Origin: Lasiosphaeria ovina
Taxonomy: Eukaryota; Ascomycota; Sordariomycetes; Sordariales; Lasiosphaeriaceae
Direction: 5' to 3'
Assembly: GCA_033439765.1 (NCBI GenBank)
Contig: JAULSN010000006.1
Location: forward strand, 930,001-994,000
DNA: 64,000 nucleotides
In this document: piece after piece, positions 45,608 through 55,207 of the stretch
Position numbering within the stretch: the stretch's first letter is position 1
Layout: the number at the start of each line of letters is the position of its first letter
The notes under the pieces: generated by a model
Seen by the model: the letters and a program-made list of their open reading frames with translations, nothing else
The model's database searches: none
Told to the model about the DNA's origin: nothing
Position numbers and translations under genes: made by a program

Positions 45608-46536
45608 ATGTCGAGTAACAGGAACTACGACTTCTTGGTAAATTGCATCCCGCCTCTCCCTCTCCCTCTCAGCCCGCTCTCCCGGTACCTCTCCGGACCT
45701 TGGTGGCCGCTGCTGCCGCGGCCAGTGCTGGGTAGTTTATGCGCGCCGTGTCCATGATTGCGCCAGTCTCGCCAGCGGTTTTTGTACTAACGTTGCTATC
45801 TACAACAGATCAAGCTGCTGCTGATCGGAGACTCGGGCGTGGGCAAGTCATGCTGTCTGCTGCGGTTTAGCGAGGACTCGTTCACCCCCTCCTTCATCAC
45901 GACCATCGGCATCGACTTCAAGATCCGGACAATCGAACTCGATGGCAAGCGCGTCAAGCTGCAGATCTGGGACACAGCCGGCCAGGAGCGCTTCCGGACC
46001 ATCACAACAGCATACTACCGGGGCGCCATGGGGATTCTCCTGGTCTACGACGTAACCGACGAGAGGTCGTTCAACAGTACGTTTCCATCCCACGTTGGCA
46101 TTGTCTCCGGGCGCTATCGTGCTGGGCGGGCATCCTAGTGGAGGAAGACCGGCAGCCGTGTCGCGGTCAGGGGCTAGCAGGGGGTATATCGACGAGTGCT
46201 GACAAGACTGTGTTTTCGACAGATATCCGTACTTGGTTCGCCAACGTGGAGCAGCACGCGACAGAAGGCGTCAACAAGATCCTGATCGGAAACAAGTGCG
46301 ACTGGGAAGAGAAGCGGGCGGTAACCACGGAGCAGGGCCAAGAGCTGGCCGACGAGCTTGGGATTCCGTTCCTCGAGGTCTCGGCCAAGACGAACCAGAA
46401 CATTGAGGAGGCATTCTACAGCCTCGCGGCCGACATCAAGAAGCGCATCATCGACACATCCAAGAGCGAGCCGGCCCAGGGCGCATCAGTCAACGTCGGA
46501 GAGCAAAGTGCGTCAGCAGGCGGCAAGTGCTGCTAA
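45608..46536 (+). CDS. SEC4: secretory Rab GTPase Sec4/Rab8 type
   Basis: Three exons: 45608-45637, 45809-46076 and 46223-46536, giving 203 aa. Sec4 marks secretory vesicles and recruits the exocyst for polarised secretion at hyphal tips. The G-motifs are complete: P-loop GDSGVGKS (17-24), switch I with [22 protein letters not shown] and VSAK. The C-terminus is Cys-Cys for double geranylgeranylation. The N-terminus [20 protein letters not shown] and the segment [16 protein letters not shown] are of the Sec4/Ypt2 type rather than Ypt1 or Ypt7. The second junction falls inside the Asn codon of SFNN. It has the usual 5'-split start with a 30-nt first exon. Confidence 0.95.
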
Positions 46537-47898
46537 GGCAAGGGGGTGTTGCTACGGATTGGGGATCAAGTTTGCCCGAGTGACGATGTGCGAACAGAGA
46601 ACGTCGAGGAGAGCGGCCGTATGATATTGGGCGCGTGGGTTGTGGACTTGACTTGGTGATACTGTTGTTTGGATGACCCAGAACAGCGGGAAGAGGACGG
46701 CCTCGGCCCAACAACCGTGGGTATAACAATGTCGAGGCAAAACTACGAAGGGCAAATAACTCCCAATCCTGAGCAGGGGGGAAAGCCCGTCCAACCGCCG
46801 TACAAGCGAGCCACCATAGATGTGTCGAAGAAGCGAGGGGGTGGGAAGGGGCGAGTTGGCGAAAAGAAGTGGGCTACTCTGCGGCCTTTTCTTTTTCGCG
46901 TTGTGTTTTTATTTTGTTATTCTCCATCTTCCCATCATGTTTTTCTGTAGAGAGAAATGGAATTACTGTACTCGGCAAGGCCAGGGGTGAATAGGGAGGC
47001 TCAACTCGAGGGGCGGACAAGCCGGTAGAGAGCACCTAAGTATTTAGTCACGGGAGTTTAGGTTTTTGCTCTTGGTTCTATTACATTCATCATTCATATC
47101 CCCATTGTGTCTGTTCCATATGCTAAAAGTGGGTTGAAGTGTTGTTTTGTTCCGTGCAACACCCGCTGGAACAGTCGGTGCTCACAGCGGGCCCACCTCG
47201 CTCGCTCACTGTGGCCCCGCTCCGGCCTGCCTTACTGACCTACCACGCCCAAACACAATTCTGAAAATCGGCAATCGGTGAGCCACGGCAAATTCTTCAG
47301 GCCGCCCGACGACCACCACGGCGGCCGAAGGGAAACCCGATCACAAAAGGCAACGTAAATTGCTCGTAAATTTACGGAGCCATTTTATTTTATATACACC
47401 GTAGCACACGACAACGGTACACATTCGCTGCTTGCTCGCACCTTTTTTGGCAGATGCAATTGGAAAGAGCCGTCGCAATAAAAAACAATGCCCCCACCCC
47501 CGTCAAACTCGTCTCACTCGCTACTCGCTCACTCACAACTTTCCTTGTCTTGAAGCAGTTGCTGTGGACAGTCGTCTAGGTTAGTATTTCCCTCGCTGTC
47601 TCTTTTACGAGAAAAAAAATGAAGAATGAGAAGAGAAGGAGAATGGAAAGGTTCAAGTGAGGAGGCCGCGATCAAAGCCCAAGGCGGCTCGGATTTCGGG
47701 GCCTTCCTTTTCTGATTTGGATAGGACCTTCCTATCTTTTTTTTCTCTTTTTTTTTTTTTTAGATTAAAAAAAAAAAAAAAAAAAAAAACCCCTAAAGGG
47801 AAGGGGGATCGCTTGATACTTTTTATTTTGGGCCTGATTTTGTCTGGTTTATTTCTCTGTTCGAGGCCTGACTATTTCTGTCAAGGGCCACCGCCACA
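46537..47898. other. SEC4-AFG2 intergenic region
   Basis: 1.36 kb with the SEC4 3' UTR and AFG2 promoter. A T-run facing an A-run (47735-47789) can fold on itself. No supported gene. Confidence 0.5.
47735..47789. repeat. oligo(T)-oligo(A) inverted tract
   Basis: About 14 uninterrupted T (more with a TCTC break) are followed after TAGATT by about 23 A, forming a potential A/T hairpin 110 bases before the AFG2 start codon. Confidence 0.88.
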
Positions 47899-50379
47899 AT
47901 GAAGACGCTTGAATTCCGCATTCGCAAGCTGCACGTCAACAGCGAGACGGAGCGCAAGCTGCAGAAGCGACAGCCTTCGCGCATCTACGTGAGCGAGGAG
48001 GCCTTGATCGAGCTCACGGGCGGCAAAGACGGTGGCAAGGTCGTCTTCATCGAGAAGGCAGCCACCGACAAGACAGCCGACGCCAACCGTGATGGCTCGT
48101 TCCCGCACCCCATGCCACGGCGCGAGGCCACGCTGTGGAAGGCCCCCGAGAAGCTAGACAAGGGCGTCACCCAGATGTACGACGCCTTCCGTGACGCCTC
48201 GGGCTACCGCCTCGGCGAGCATGTGCGCATCACAGCCCTCGGCGGAACCCTCCCCGACGCCGTCGACATTGTGCTGGAGGAGATCACCCCTGGACTTACA
48301 CCTGCGCCTGCGCCTGCGCCTGCGCCTGCAGCTTCTGCCACGACGCCAAAGCCCGCAGAGGCCGCCGCCCAAGAGGACGCGGCCGCTGCCGGTGCTGGTC
48401 AGGAGCCGCTTCGGCCGGCCGAGATCCCCGGGTGGGAGTTCTTCCTCTGCGGCAGGCTGTCCCATGTCGAGCACGTCTATGCCGGCCTGACATTCAGAAA
48501 CCTCACCCTCCGAGGCCCAGAGAGGTCTTTCGTCGTGGCCTCGGTCAACGGGCAGCCCGCCGGGAACGCCCGCTACCTAGATTGGAAAACCACCGTGACC
48601 ATAGCCAAGCCTGCTATCGCCGGCGAGCAGGTCGACGCAGCTGCTGGGCAGAAACTGCAGCTGGCGGGCATCCGCAGCCTGGACGCACAGGTTGAGAAAC
48701 TCAACAACCTGCTGCGCGTCTTCACCACACACTCTCCGGTCAGGCCCAGGGGGATCCCGCCAGCCATCGTCATCCACGGCGGCCATGGCACCGGTAAGAC
48801 ACTACTACTAAACAACATCGCTAAGAGCGGCTGGGGCACAGTCTTTCGCATCCAGTTCAAAGACAAGCTTGCCGATATCCAAGACGCGTTCCAAAAGGCT
48901 CGCCTCCACCAGCCAAGCATCGTGCTGATCGACCAGCTCGAGAGGCTGATCGACAAAGACCGCAATAACCGTGGCGCAGTCGTGATAGCCCTCTGCGAGG
49001 CCCTCGACTCCCTGGTCGAAGATGCTGCGACAAAGGGCGAGCCTCCCCAAGTCCTAGTCGTTATATCCTGCCAGGATTACACAACAGACATCCCCGAGGA
49101 CCTCAAAGAGCCTCGCAGGCTCACCAGCGAGATCTACCTACCGCTCCCCGACGTCGACGGCCGGAGAGAAATACTAACCTCCATGGGCCTGGGCGTGGAT
49201 TCGGACAAGGAGGCGGCACTCCTGCGCCAGCTTAGCGAGCGAACGCACGCCTACAACGGCAAGGACCTCAGGCGGCTGGTGGACGAGGCGCAGCTTCTCG
49301 GCGCCATCCGCCATTCCAAGACCGACCTACACAGCGAGGCGCAGACGGGTGACACAGACGTAAACGCAAACGCAGACGCGGACGCAGACGCGGAAACACC
49401 CCCCGCTGCTGCTGCCGCCTATTACACGGCCGAGGACTACGAGGAGGCGCTGAAGCTCGTGCGGCCCAGCGCCATGCACGACATCAACCTCAAGCCGCCG
49501 CCGATCCACTGGAGCGACATTGGCGGGCAGGACTCAGTCAAGACGTCGCTGCGGCGGGCCGTGCGGCTGTCGACGGAGTCGGCCGAGGTGCTCAGCCGGT
49601 ACTTCAAGCGCGCCCCCAAGGGGTTCCTGCTCTACGGGCCGCCCGGCTGCTCCAAGACCATGGCGGCGCAGGCCATGGCGACCGAGTCGGGGCTCAACTT
49701 CTTCGCCGTCAAGGGCGCCGAGCTGCTCAACATGTACGTGGGCGAGTCGGAGCGGGCCGTGCGGCGGCTGTTCCAGCGCGCGCGCGAGGTCGCGCCCAGC
49801 ATGATCTTCTTTGACGAGATCGACTCCATCGCCAGCCAGCGGCACGGGTTTGGGCAGAAGCCGTCATCTTCCGGAGGTCACGGAGGAGGCATCAACGTGC
49901 TGACGACGCTGCTCAACGAGATGGACGGCTTCGAGGCGCTGCAGGGCGTCATCGTGCTGGCCGCCACAAACCGGCCGCAGGCGCTAGACCCGGCGCTGCT
50001 GCGCCCCGGCCGCTTCGACGAGCTCATCTACGTCAGCCCGCCCGACGAGGCCGCCCGCCGCGCCATCTTCGCCCGCGTCGCCGCCCAGCGCGCCATGAAC
50101 CCCGACGTCGACGTCGACGCCCTCGCCCGCGACACCGACGGCTACTCGGGCGCTGAGATCCAGGGCATTTGTACTGCTGCTGGCATCGCTGCGTACGACC
50201 GCGACGTCGCGAGCAGGGCGGCGAGTGCTGGTGGTGGTGGGGATGTGGTGGAGGAGGATGGAGGGGGCGGCATCATGATGCAAGACCTCGAGAGCGCCAT
50301 CAAGACCCAGAAGCGCCAGATCACCAGGGAGATGGTCCAGGGCTTCGAGGAGTGGGAGAAGCAGTTCCGCAGGTACTGA
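47899..50379 (+). CDS. AFG2: Afg2/Drg1-type double AAA ATPase with degenerate first domain
   Basis: Single exon, 826 aa. Afg2/Drg1 is a hexameric cytoplasmic ATPase that releases Rlp24 from pre-60S ribosomes (animal homolog SPATA5). Domain D2 is complete: Walker A GPPGCSKT (580-587, the Ser-Lys form typical of Afg2), Walker B FFDEID (D639, E640) and LLRPGRFDE near 700. Domain D1 keeps Walker A GGHGTGKT (294-301), but its Walker B is VLIDQLER, with Gln346 in place of the catalytic Glu. The N-terminal domain (1-130) precedes an Ala/Pro repeat linker (about 134-150). A second Asn/Ala/Asp repeat (near 490) joins D1 and D2. The assignment rests on D2; another Cdc48-like paralogue with a dead D1 is possible. 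Confidence 0.85.
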   Translation: MKTLEFRIRKLHVNSETERKLQKRQPSRIYVSEEALIELTGGKDGGKVVFIEKAATDKTADANRDGSFPHPMPRREATLWKAPEKLDKGVTQMYDAFRDASGYRLGEHVRITALGGTLPDAVDIVLEEITPGLTPAPAPAPAPAASATTPKPAEAAAQEDAAAAGAGQEPLRPAEIPGWEFFLCGRLSHVEHVYAGLTFRNLTLRGPERSFVVASVNGQPAGNARYLDWKTTVTIAKPAIAGEQVDAAAGQKLQLAGIRSLDAQVEKLNNLLRVFTTHSPVRPRGIPPAIVIHGGHGTGKTLLLNNIAKSGWGTVFRIQFKDKLADIQDAFQKARLHQPSIVLIDQLERLIDKDRNNRGAVVIALCEALDSLVEDAATKGEPPQVLVVISCQDYTTDIPEDLKEPRRLTSEIYLPLPDVDGRREILTSMGLGVDSDKEAALLRQLSERTHAYNGKDLRRLVDEAQLLGAIRHSKTDLHSEAQTGDTDVNANADADADAETPPAAAAAYYTAEDYEEALKLVRPSAMHDINLKPPPIHWSDIGGQDSVKTSLRRAVRLSTESAEVLSRYFKRAPKGFLLYGPPGCSKTMAAQAMATESGLNFFAVKGAELLNMYVGESERAVRRLFQRAREVAPSMIFFDEIDSIASQRHGFGQKPSSSGGHGGGINVLTTLLNEMDGFEALQGVIVLAATNRPQALDPALLRPGRFDELIYVSPPDEAARRAIFARVAAQRAMNPDVDVDALARDTDGYSGAEIQGICTAAGIAAYDRDVASRAASAGGGGDVVEEDGGGGIMMQDLESAIKTQKRQITREMVQGFEEWEKQFRRY

Positions 50380-50955
50380 CTGAATGACGGCCTGTGCGTT
50401 GGGGGATCTGACGCGGGAGAGATAGATACGAGGGGCGTCTTTTTGGCGAGTTGCCAGAGCCGTCGTTGTATGGGTTGGAGCGGCAGACTTGGTTGGCTGT
50501 CGAGGCTCTCATTTCTGGAGGTTCAAGGAGCAGTCTTTGGCATTGGCTATATAGACTAAATATATCTTTGCCGATGTCTCAGTGATTTGTTGGTGAGGAT
50601 TCTGTGGGCCGTGAAAGTTATGACTAACTTTGCGGCTCGGCCTGTTTGTTTTCCATAAAGGGAGGCGGTAGTTGTTGAAAGCCCCGAGAGGTAATCTCCG
50701 TGACCCTTAAGACAATATTTCCCATACTTCTATATATAACAGACCGCTAATTATGTAGGTATTCATCTCAGCGATGGTGTCGCTATTAAGCGCAAGCGTG
50801 AGAGGAGAGAGGCTGCAAATTCTGATCTCTGACCATCTTTCCGAGGCGTGTTGCTAAAGACGCCGAAAATAGCAACCTCTCTGGTCGTTTGAACTGGTCT
50901 AGATATGAGCAGCAACACGACTGACCTCGTCTGGCACGGCCATCATCTCAACTAC
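50380..50955. other. AFG2 3' flank
   Basis: Noncoding as far as I can see; includes the AFG2 3' UTR and AT-rich DNA. Confidence 0.5.
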
Positions 50956-51159
50956 CATGTAAAACACGACACACAAAACCACCAGGGATACAAGCACGGC
51001 AAGGGGGCACCAAGATCATGGAGATATCCATAAGGAACGCAAGCAGGGGGCGGCGACAGCGGTGGCGGCAGATGTTTTAAATGGAAGGGTCTACCTACCT
51101 ACTTATGCGAAAGGAAGGTAGATAGACACCATAGGTACAGCGCTGCTGCTAGCCGGCTG
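50956..51159 (+). repeat. 204-bp direct repeat, copy 1
   Basis: Same orientation and length as the copy at 54001-54204. By eye they differ at four positions, all transitions (two T/C, two G/A). It carries an ACCTACCTACTTATG stretch and ends ...GCTAGCCGGCTG. Ends are not TG...CA, so it is not an obvious LTR. Confidence 0.93.
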
Positions 51160-51559
51160 CCAAATAAGTCAAAAGAGTCAAAGCAAATCTAGTGTTGAGA
51201 TTTGCTTTGGTTGCTTTGGACTTGATTCCTTCGGTTTGTGGGGTTCGCTGCTTCAAACCGCCATGGACGTCGCTTCCGAAAATCCGCGCTAGTGGGGAGC
51301 CGCACGTGAGTGTTGTTGCCAAAGGCACGCGGAACAGATGTAATCCACAACCTCCAGGCCACGCCGTCATGCGCGCAGTCGCCGTTTGGCATGTTAGAAA
51401 GCCCTGGATCATGGCTTTCGAATGCTGTATTTTGCTTCGCTGCATTCCGCCTGCGCGGCCGTAGGTGGATGGAGTTGTTTTGAGGCGTTGTTTTGCAGGT
51501 CCTAGGACTGGATGCCCTGGTTGGGTAGGTAGGTAGAATGCTTGCTTGGTCGGCGAGGT
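51160..51559. other. sequence between direct repeat and helicase relic
   Basis: No gene recognised. Short frames on both strands only. Confidence 0.45.
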
Positions 51560-52050
51560 CAGACGTAGAATTGTTTGGACGTTTCCCGCAATTGATCCCT
51601 TCGCAGAATCAATGTGATGAGGATGTCGGATAGCTTGTTGACGACGTCATAAGTTTTCTGCACCCGCTCGTCGAGGGTCTCTGGTCGCCCGTTGATGACG
51701 TTGGAAGTCCTGATGGCTTCATCCGTCGATTCGATGCGAGCGAGATGGTCATTTAGCTTCGTGAGAGGTACGATTTAAACCGTGGTCAGCTTCGTGATCG
51801 CTAAGAAGGCGTAGAGAACGGCGCTTTTTCCGTATCCCGTAGCTACAATAAGCACGGTATCCTTTTGCTTATGAATAAGCCAATAAACCGCGTTGATCTG
51901 GCCCTGGCGGGCTTCCCGGGCGCCTGTGATCTCACGAATCATATCGTTGATGCGTTTTTTCTACTCGTTTTCTTCCATTTCGGCGGCGTAGGAGGTCTCC
52001 CGGTAGGTCAAAAGGAAAAGGGAGGTTATAGAAGGAAGAAATTGGCTACG
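51560..52050 (-). pseudogene. RecQ-type helicase relic, N-terminal part
   Basis: The minus strand reads ARQGQINAVYWLIHKQKDTV followed by LIVATGYGKSAVLYAFLAIT, a RecQ-like Q-motif region and a Walker A (TGYGKS). The frame then hits a stop where Gln is expected (...LTTV*IVPLTKL, CAA or CAG to TAA). A second in-frame stop lies upstream, after EEN-E. After PLTKL the sequence becomes coiled-coil-like (DERVQKTYDVVNKLSDILIT). There is no start codon. This is a decayed fragment, probably from a mobile or repeat-associated helicase gene. Confidence 0.6.
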
Positions 52051-52374
52051 GAGGATACCCCGCGTAAAGGCATTCTATATATAAATTTTCAGTGTTTTTG
52101 GCCCTATGGTGACTGTATAGTTAGGACGAAGCTGAGGGCCAAAAGACGGAACCGCGCGTCCTTTTTTCCGTTTGATATTACCATTGACACTTCCAGAATA
52201 TTTCTAGACATAAAAATTATACTAATAGATATGCACGTATCTCAGTATCTTCAGAAGTATGTTTTTATTTTCTTACGATATGTTGCTGTTGTGTAATTGA
52301 CATGTAACTAATCTACCATTTTTCCATTTATATATGGCCCGGAACCGCGCGTACGACTACCGTAACATTTTGCT

Positions 52375-52533
52375 CTCAGACTCTTTTTCAGGCGTTCTGT
52401 ATAATGTGGGTCCAAGTGGGTCTATCTGAGCCACACCAAAAATTTGCGGGTCACAGGATACGAATGCGGTCTAGGGGCCCTTTTTCATGGGGGCCGCAGG
52501 CCCCTCCTTCCACGCCTGAAAAAGAGGTCTGAG
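52375..52533. repeat. imperfect 22-bp inverted repeat bounding 159 bp
   Basis: The left arm at 52375-52395 and the right arm at 52512-52533 are reverse complements except for one inserted base. The interior contains GC-rich mini-palindromes near 52470-52505. The shape suggests a MITE-like or hairpin-end element within the relic region. Confidence 0.8.
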
Positions 52534-52863
52534 TTTACTGAGATAACAACTGTCACGGCATGGCCTGGACAAGCGCCTGCGCCCTGATTGGTCGCATCTT
52601 ATTTGGAGTATGGTCTGTGCTCAACGTGGCACGTGACCCACAACAACCATTCCCCGCGCCCTGCGCGATCCTTTCCATAGCTTCCTTCTTCATCTTTAGA
52701 TTCTACGAATTCAGCGATGATTACTGCAGCCCTGTCTCCTTACGTTGACTGAGCCGTGATAACAACCGGCTATATTTTTTCACTGCTCGTTTCGTTTCAC
52801 CAACAGCTTAAAGCAACACTTAGCCAGACTTCTTCACTACTAGACTACAGCACATACATCACC

Positions 52864-53520
52864 ATGATTCGAAGGGCGATACTTGAGCAGTCCATGACTC
52901 GTACCCGTCTCCTCCGTCGCCCCCGGACTTTCATCCCCCCCAGTTTCATCCCCATCGCCCCCAGTTTCATCGCCCCCAGCTTCATCCGACCCTATCATCC
53001 GCCATCCTCCAGTTCAAATGGCTCAAGCCGCGTACTGGAGAAGCTAGGAGAGAACCAACGTAATGACATCGCCCGGGCCGTACCGGGGTCGAAGCCTATA
53101 TAGATTGACGGCGACACATTCCTGAAGGTCAGCCCCTTTTACCCCTGACCCCTGAATAAATAGCTAACTACCTATTTATCTAGACCCCGAACGTTTGGAA
53201 TAAAGTCAAGGCTGGCGAATACAGTCATATACTTCTAAGCCCCGAGCAAGCTGTACACCCGAGGTTCAAAGCGGTCCTTCGTAATCCTAACTTCCACAAC
53301 AAGCTTAGACTCTTCGCAATAGACGAACTTCATATAATTAGCGAATAGAGGGAGTTCCAGGAGGAATTCACGTATATACACACGTTAAGGGCGTTAATAC
53401 CGAGGAGAATTCCGTTCTTTAGCTATACGGCAACGCTAGACAAGGACAACGAGGAATACATTCTCAGCCATACTGGCTTCGATTAAAGAAACCTCCGAAT
53501 AATTCGCACATTGATGAAAA
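52864..53520 (+). pseudogene. RecQ-type helicase relic, central part
   Basis: A possible start at 52864 (MIRRAILEQSMTRTR) runs into RNDIARAVPGSKPI, then a stop. A shifted frame gives GEYSHILLSPEQAVHPRFKA and LRLFAIDELHIISE, which carry a DExH-type motif (DELH), then a stop where Trp is expected (TGG to TAG). It goes on with REFQEEFTYIHTLRALIPRR and FFSYTATLDKDNEEYILSHT, the motif III region (TAT). At least three stops interrupt it. It reads opposite to the N-terminal fragment, so the two cannot be one simple gene. Confidence 0.6.
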
Positions 53521-53598
53521 GTGCCTAAAAGGCAGTATATTGACAGAGTCTAGGACTCTGTATGTGGAAGAATGAAGGTGCAAGTAAGCGAAGGAGGT

Positions 53599-54042
53599 TT
53601 ACCGTAGTCGTAGACTTTGGACACGAATCGTGAGCCCCACAGTAATCACTGGCCTAAGCCAATGATACCGTTGGAAAGAGAAGATTAAAGGGAACAGAAT
53701 GGTATGGAGAATGTGTTGTTTGAAGGACTGGTTGTATTGTTGTTGGATATAGGATGAAAAAGAAGTGTTGGAGCGAGAGGGGGCAGGGCCGCCTGTGCAG
53801 AGGCGGCCAAAGAGGCCAAAAAGAAGGTCATGCGTAGTGGACGATGAGGTCTTGCCTAAATCGGAGCATAACTTAAAACGGCGGCGGAAATGGCTCTGAG
53901 GATGCCCCAGAGGCAGAGGGTACGGGCGATGATTATATTCCTCCACTAATCGCAACTTGGGATTGAAATGGGAGAGCCATACTTGGCTCATGCCGGCCAT
54001 CATGTAAAACACGACACACAAAACCACCAGGGATACAAGCAC
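53599..54042 (-). other. unassigned open frame next to direct repeat
   Basis: A 147-codon minus-strand frame starting inside the second 204-bp repeat. It has no recognised domain. It may be a remnant of the inserted element or chance. Listed only because it spans the repeat edge. Confidence 0.2.
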
Positions 54043-54204
54043 GGCAAGGGGGCACCAAGATCATGGAGATATCCACAAGGAACGCAAGCAGGGGGCGGCG
54101 ACAGCGGTGGCGGCAGATGTTTTAAATAGAAGGGTCTACCTACCTACTTATGCGAAAGAAAGGTAGACAGACACCATAGGTACAGCGCTGCTGCTAGCCG
54201 GCTG
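54001..54204 (+). repeat. 204-bp direct repeat, copy 2
   Basis: Second copy of the sequence at 50956-51159, offset by 3045 bases and about 98% identical. Confidence 0.93.
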
Positions 54205-55207
54205 GCTGTAGTAGCAACGGCAGCAGCAGCAGCGGCAGCGAGATCCTCCATATCCCCAGTTGTTACATCCCAACCCAGCCCCATGCCAGTGTCCTCAACT
54301 GACAGGACGAGACGAAAGCTGATCGCGGCGCCGGTAAACCAGCACAGCCGGCTGGGAATGGCCGGATGAAAAGGCAGCTGGCGCCCCCGTTGGCGCCCTA
54401 GTCCAGCGCAACGCCCGTTATCCGGCGCCTTTTGGTCAAACCAGCCAAATCCGCCCATCCCCGACCGATCCCTCTCGTATTCCCAACCTCGAGGTACCGT
54501 CGGAGAGGAGCGGACCAGGTCGTGATCCTCTCGCCTATCCTCGCCCCGTTGACGTCCACCCTAATTCATCCCAGGCCGCCCTGCTCCTTTAAAATGCACC
54601 GTGCCGTATCTCTCTCCAGTAGCCGCAACCCATAAAAATAGCGTTAGTATAAACGACGCAACCCGAACCTTCCTTGCAGTCCCAGTCGCCAGGTCTATTG
54701 TGTTTTTGGCATGCTAGGAGGTGTGTGCGGGTGCGTGTGGGTGCGTGTGTGGGTGATTGTTGGCAGCGATAGTGAATCTATCCTAATACAAGACGTGGGG
54801 CTAAAAAAAAATATAGAAAAAAAATAAAAATAAATAAAGAAACCAGCGCACGCGTGATCATCGTAGATAACCGGGGGGTGAGGGAGGCAAAAAGGTAGAG
54901 AAAAAGGGTTACCCTGACAAAAAAATGGACATGAAGAAAAATTCACCAAAACGTGACGATTGCTCGACTCCCAACCCCTGACCTCCCCAGCCCAGGCCCC
55001 TGATCCGGTAGAAACTCCAGTTGAAAGCAGAACGCCCCTCATGCCATGACCCCGATGGAAACTAGTTCACAAGTGTTTTTGGGGGGGGAATAATCCGCCT
55101 CTTGTCGGTCGTATGCTCACCAAGCAGGAAGGCTGATGGGCAAGATCAAGGGTTGATCGGATGAAAAATAATGACGATTGACATTGACTCGTAGATTTTT
55201 TCGCTTT
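54205..55207. other. PSY2 3' intergenic region
   Basis: Contains a GCAGCA run right after the repeat, GTGTGGGTGCG-type runs at 54720-54755 and an A-rich block at 54800-54840. No supported gene. Confidence 0.5.

Noticed and set aside
51865..52296. 143-codon plus-strand frame
   Set aside because: Antisense to the helicase relic and AT-rich; no protein features.
50956..54204. LTR retrotransposon with 204-bp LTRs
   Set aside because: The repeats lack TG...CA ends, and no reverse transcriptase, integrase or primer-binding site is visible between them.
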